From positions 1 through 7,717 of the forward strand of contig CALCUH010000139.1 in the NCBI GenBank assembly GCA_937907165.1: a stretch of DNA of 7,717 bases, in the 5' to 3' direction. Under the pieces are notes generated by a model. The model was given only the letters and a program-made list of their open reading frames with translations, did not search any database and was not told where the DNA came from. This stretch comes from an uncultured Bacteroidales bacterium (GTDB lineage Bacteria; Bacteroidota; Bacteroidia; Bacteroidales; Paludibacteraceae). The first letter of the stretch is position 1. Each line of letters begins with the position of its first letter. The position numbers were made by a program, and so were the translations under genes. Of the stretch, positions 5,752-7,717 are shown one piece after another.

Positions 5752-6804
5752 ATGACAAAAAAATCAGGAAAAAAGAAATCTAACAAATCCAAATCGCTCA
5801 TTATTGGGCTTATTGCGGCCGTTGTAATCTTAGGAGCGGGTTTCTCTTTGTTCGCTTTGTTCTATCCAAATGTGAGCTACAAGGGTGACCGAGATAAATA
5901 TTTGTTGGTCCATGAAAAGAATTATGACGCTGTCTTGGATTCGTTGAAATCAATGGATGTTTTGAAGTCCCAAGCCATGTTCCGTTTTACCGCATGGTTG
6001 TTGGATTATCCGTCGAACGTTACTCCAGGTCGCTATCAATTGGTGAAAGGAGAAAAGACGCTTTCGTTGGTGCGTAAATTGATGTATGGCAGACAGTCGC
6101 CTGTTCGTTTCTCGTTCAATAACGTTCGCACGAAGAAGGATTTGGCGGATAAGGTGACGAAACATCTTTGCATGACGTCCGACGAACTGCTTTCGGCGTT
6201 GTCTAATCCCGTCATATTCGAAAAGTATAATACGAATAGTGAAAATATCGTTGGTCTCTTCATTCCTAATACGTACGAGGTCTATTGGAACATTACGCCG
6301 GAAGATTTAATCGCGCGTATGAAGAAAGAGTATGATAAGTTCTGGACCGACGAGCGTTTGGACAAGTTAGCCGAGTGCGGATTGTCGCAGCCTGAGGTGA
6401 GTACGCTCGCTTCAATCGTGGAGGAGGAGACGCGTAAGGCGGATGAGAAGCCTAGGGTGGCAGGTCTCTATTTGAACCGTATCCATAAAGGAATTCCTCT
6501 TCAGGCGGATCCTACCGTGAAGTTCGCTCTCCAAAATTTCTCTTTGAAACGTATTTATCGTGGACATCTGGAGTATGATTCTCCGTATAATACCTACAAA
6601 TATGCGGGTCTTCCTCCGGGTCCTATCCGTGTCCCTTCCATCGAAACCATCGATGCGGTCTTGAATTTTGAGAACCATGATTATCTTTATATGTGCGCCA
6701 AGGAGGATTTTTCCGGCTATCATAATTTCGCCACTACGTATGAAGAACATCAGGCGAATGCCAATAAGTATCGTAAGAAATTAAATCAAAGGGGAATCAG
6801 ATGA
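5752..6804 (+). CDS. mltG: Endolytic peptidoglycan transglycosylase MltG (YceG-like)
   Basis: Inner-membrane lytic transglycosylase that cuts within nascent peptidoglycan strands, leaves 1,6-anhydroMurNAc ends and so acts as a terminase of glycan synthesis. It has 350 residues, normal for the family. The order is a Lys/Ser-rich cytoplasmic tail (1-15), one transmembrane helix (about 16-37), a LysM-like region (about 48-112) and the YceG catalytic domain (about 118-345). Key motifs are IPNTYEVYW (171-179); ASIVEEET (220-227), where Glu224 aligns with the catalytic Glu218 of E. coli MltG; LQADPTVKFAL (250-260); YNTYKYAGLPPGPI (279-292); and FSGYHNFATTYEEH (320-333). The ATG at 5752 places basic residues before the membrane helix as expected; no Shine-Dalgarno is visible. 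An upstream ATG (5741) opens only a four-codon frame that overlaps this start. No separate promoter fits between the preceding terminator and the gene. Confidence 0.95.
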   Translation: MTKKSGKKKSNKSKSLIIGLIAAVVILGAGFSLFALFYPNVSYKGDRDKYLLVHEKNYDAVLDSLKSMDVLKSQAMFRFTAWLLDYPSNVTPGRYQLVKGEKTLSLVRKLMYGRQSPVRFSFNNVRTKKDLADKVTKHLCMTSDELLSALSNPVIFEKYNTNSENIVGLFIPNTYEVYWNITPEDLIARMKKEYDKFWTDERLDKLAECGLSQPEVSTLASIVEEETRKADEKPRVAGLYLNRIHKGIPLQADPTVKFALQNFSLKRIYRGHLEYDSPYNTYKYAGLPPGPIRVPSIETIDAVLNFENHDYLYMCAKEDFSGYHNFATTYEEHQANANKYRKKLNQRGIR

Positions 6805-6817
6805 TTCTCCTTTTTTT
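6788..6817 (+). terminator. Strong intrinsic terminator overlapping the mltG stop
   Basis: AAAGGGGAATC (6788-6798) pairs with GATTCTCCTTT (6803-6813), 11 bp with one G-U pair and loop AGAT, and runs into seven Ts (6811-6817). The TGA stop at 6802-6804 lies in the loop and the right arm, so ribosomes ending mltG translation would cover the hairpin. Confidence 0.9.
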
Positions 6818-6849
6818 ATTCCTCAATTTACCTACAATAAATTCTTTAT

Positions 6850-7717
6850 ATGAGAAATTTGGTTATTCGTTGTGTTATTTTCTGTTTAGTTGTCGGTTTA
6901 GTCGCTTTAATCGCGTCAGATTTATATGACACGTATTGTAATTCTGGTAGTGATGTGAATAGTGTTGCGGTGTGTGGTGATAGCCTTGATAATAAAAGGA
7001 TGGAAACCCGTGAACATGTAATCTCGGCATTGGAAAGTGTCGGTTGTGTTGTAACCCCTGTCCCTACTAGGGGCGATCTCGTAAAACAACGAATCACAAG
7101 CATCTATTTAAGTGAAGTGAAATCTTGCAGGGAAAAAGGTTTTGTTCGTGTTTATGTCGATTTGGATCAGATTATAAGTTTTGCATTTGATGAAAATGAG
7201 GATTTTCTTTCGGATTGGGCAAGTTTCGTGCGGAAGAATAGGGAGATGCCTTGTGCTGACGCATCTCTTATTTTGCAAAATCGAATGAGTGATATAAAAG
7301 AAATGTATGAATCGGACATTGATTGGGAGAAGGATGTTATTGGTGAGAAACGGGTTACGAACTCTTTTTCTATTTCTTATGTGGAGGTCGATTCGGATGC
7401 TGCGTTATATTCGGTTGACATTCCCGTGAAATCTGTTGAAGACGTGTTTTGCTATTTGCCTTTTGGCGGTGGTGACTGCCCTGGGCCGCAGGAACATAGG
7501 AGCATCGCTAAATATTGGTATGAAAAATATGGCGCCGTTCCATGTTACATGGCGGGTGACGTGCTCCAGTTTTATGTCGAAAAGCCAATTCGGGAAGCGG
7601 ATGCTGAAGCTTTGGCGCGTGAACAGTATGCTTATTGTGTAGATATCGTTGACCAAGGTTGCAATTCGATTTGGAATCTTGCGGATGCCTTGCCTAAATC
7701 TAAATTTTGGTTCTTTT
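6850..7717 (+). CDS. DUF4253 protein with N-terminal membrane segment, cut by window end
   Basis: The open frame runs from ATG 6850 to the window edge: 289 codons with no stop. Residues 1-22 form a hydrophobic segment with Arg2 and Arg7 before it and acidic residues after it, so it is a signal peptide or an N-in membrane anchor; there is no lipobox. Residues 196-289 match my memory of the DUF4253 family: YLPFGGGDCPGP (202-213), then KYWYEKYGA (221-229), GDVLQF (236-241), ADAEALAREQYAYCVDI (250-266) and a Trp/Phe-rich end (WFF). The 55-115 part (a helix, a Val-Pro strand, then SCREKGFVRVYVDLD) resembles the N-terminal half of such proteins. The function of DUF4253 is not known to me. The protein has 12 cysteines. 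Only a few codons are probably missing, as family members usually end soon after this motif. The start codon is 32 bases after the mltG terminator and shows no TAnnTTTG promoter or Shine-Dalgarno. Confidence 0.85.
   Translation, partial: MRNLVIRCVIFCLVVGLVALIASDLYDTYCNSGSDVNSVAVCGDSLDNKRMETREHVISALESVGCVVTPVPTRGDLVKQRITSIYLSEVKSCREKGFVRVYVDLDQIISFAFDENEDFLSDWASFVRKNREMPCADASLILQNRMSDIKEMYESDIDWEKDVIGEKRVTNSFSISYVEVDSDAALYSVDIPVKSVEDVFCYLPFGGGDCPGPQEHRSIAKYWYEKYGAVPCYMAGDVLQFYVEKPIREADAEALAREQYAYCVDIVDQGCNSIWNLADALPKSKFWFF

Overview
The window reads as ordinary core chromosome of a Bacteroidota bacterium, most likely order Bacteroidales. The reasons are: promoters of the TTG-N19/20-TAnnTTTG type in front of two tRNA units (and the TAnnTTTG half upstream of gltX and nspC); start codons without a clear Shine-Dalgarno; tRNA genes without an encoded CCA; a lipoprotein whose mature N-terminus begins Cys-Lys-Lys followed by an Asp run, as in Bacteroidota surface lipoproteins; and the protein set itself (NspC, GltX followed directly by WaaA, MltG). 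Genus cannot be fixed by eye.

Layout, left half, all on the minus strand: positions 1-131 hold no supportable gene. Next comes a gene for a surface-type lipoprotein of unknown function (212-868) with its terminator at 132-170, then tRNA-Leu(GAG) (958-1041) and tRNA-Gly(GCC) (1079-1151) with a good promoter, then nspC (1272-2411), the last enzyme of the carboxyspermidine/carboxynorspermidine route to polyamines. In transcription order the tRNA unit is promoter, tRNA-Gly, terminator-like hairpin, tRNA-Leu, lipoprotein.

Right half, all on the plus strand: gltX (2636-4156) starts divergently from nspC across a 224-base spacer and is followed after 5 bases by waaA (4162-5394), so the two form an operon. 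A 212-base spacer carries the promoter of tRNA-Ser(GCU) (5607-5693). A strong terminator follows, and 13 bases later mltG starts (5752-6804), encoding the membrane-bound lytic transglycosylase that ends nascent peptidoglycan strands. A second strong terminator overlaps the mltG stop codon. The window ends inside a DUF4253-family gene (6850 onward) with an N-terminal membrane segment.

The genes serve translation (GluRS, three tRNAs), envelope building (Kdo transfer to lipid A, peptidoglycan strand termination, an exported lipoprotein) and polyamine synthesis. I found no CRISPR array, insertion sequence, phage gene or defence cassette, and nothing that looks like a new multi-gene system. The most curious points are three places where an intrinsic-terminator-like hairpin lies immediately upstream of a gene with no visible room for a separate promoter, and the anchored, cysteine-rich DUF4253 protein.
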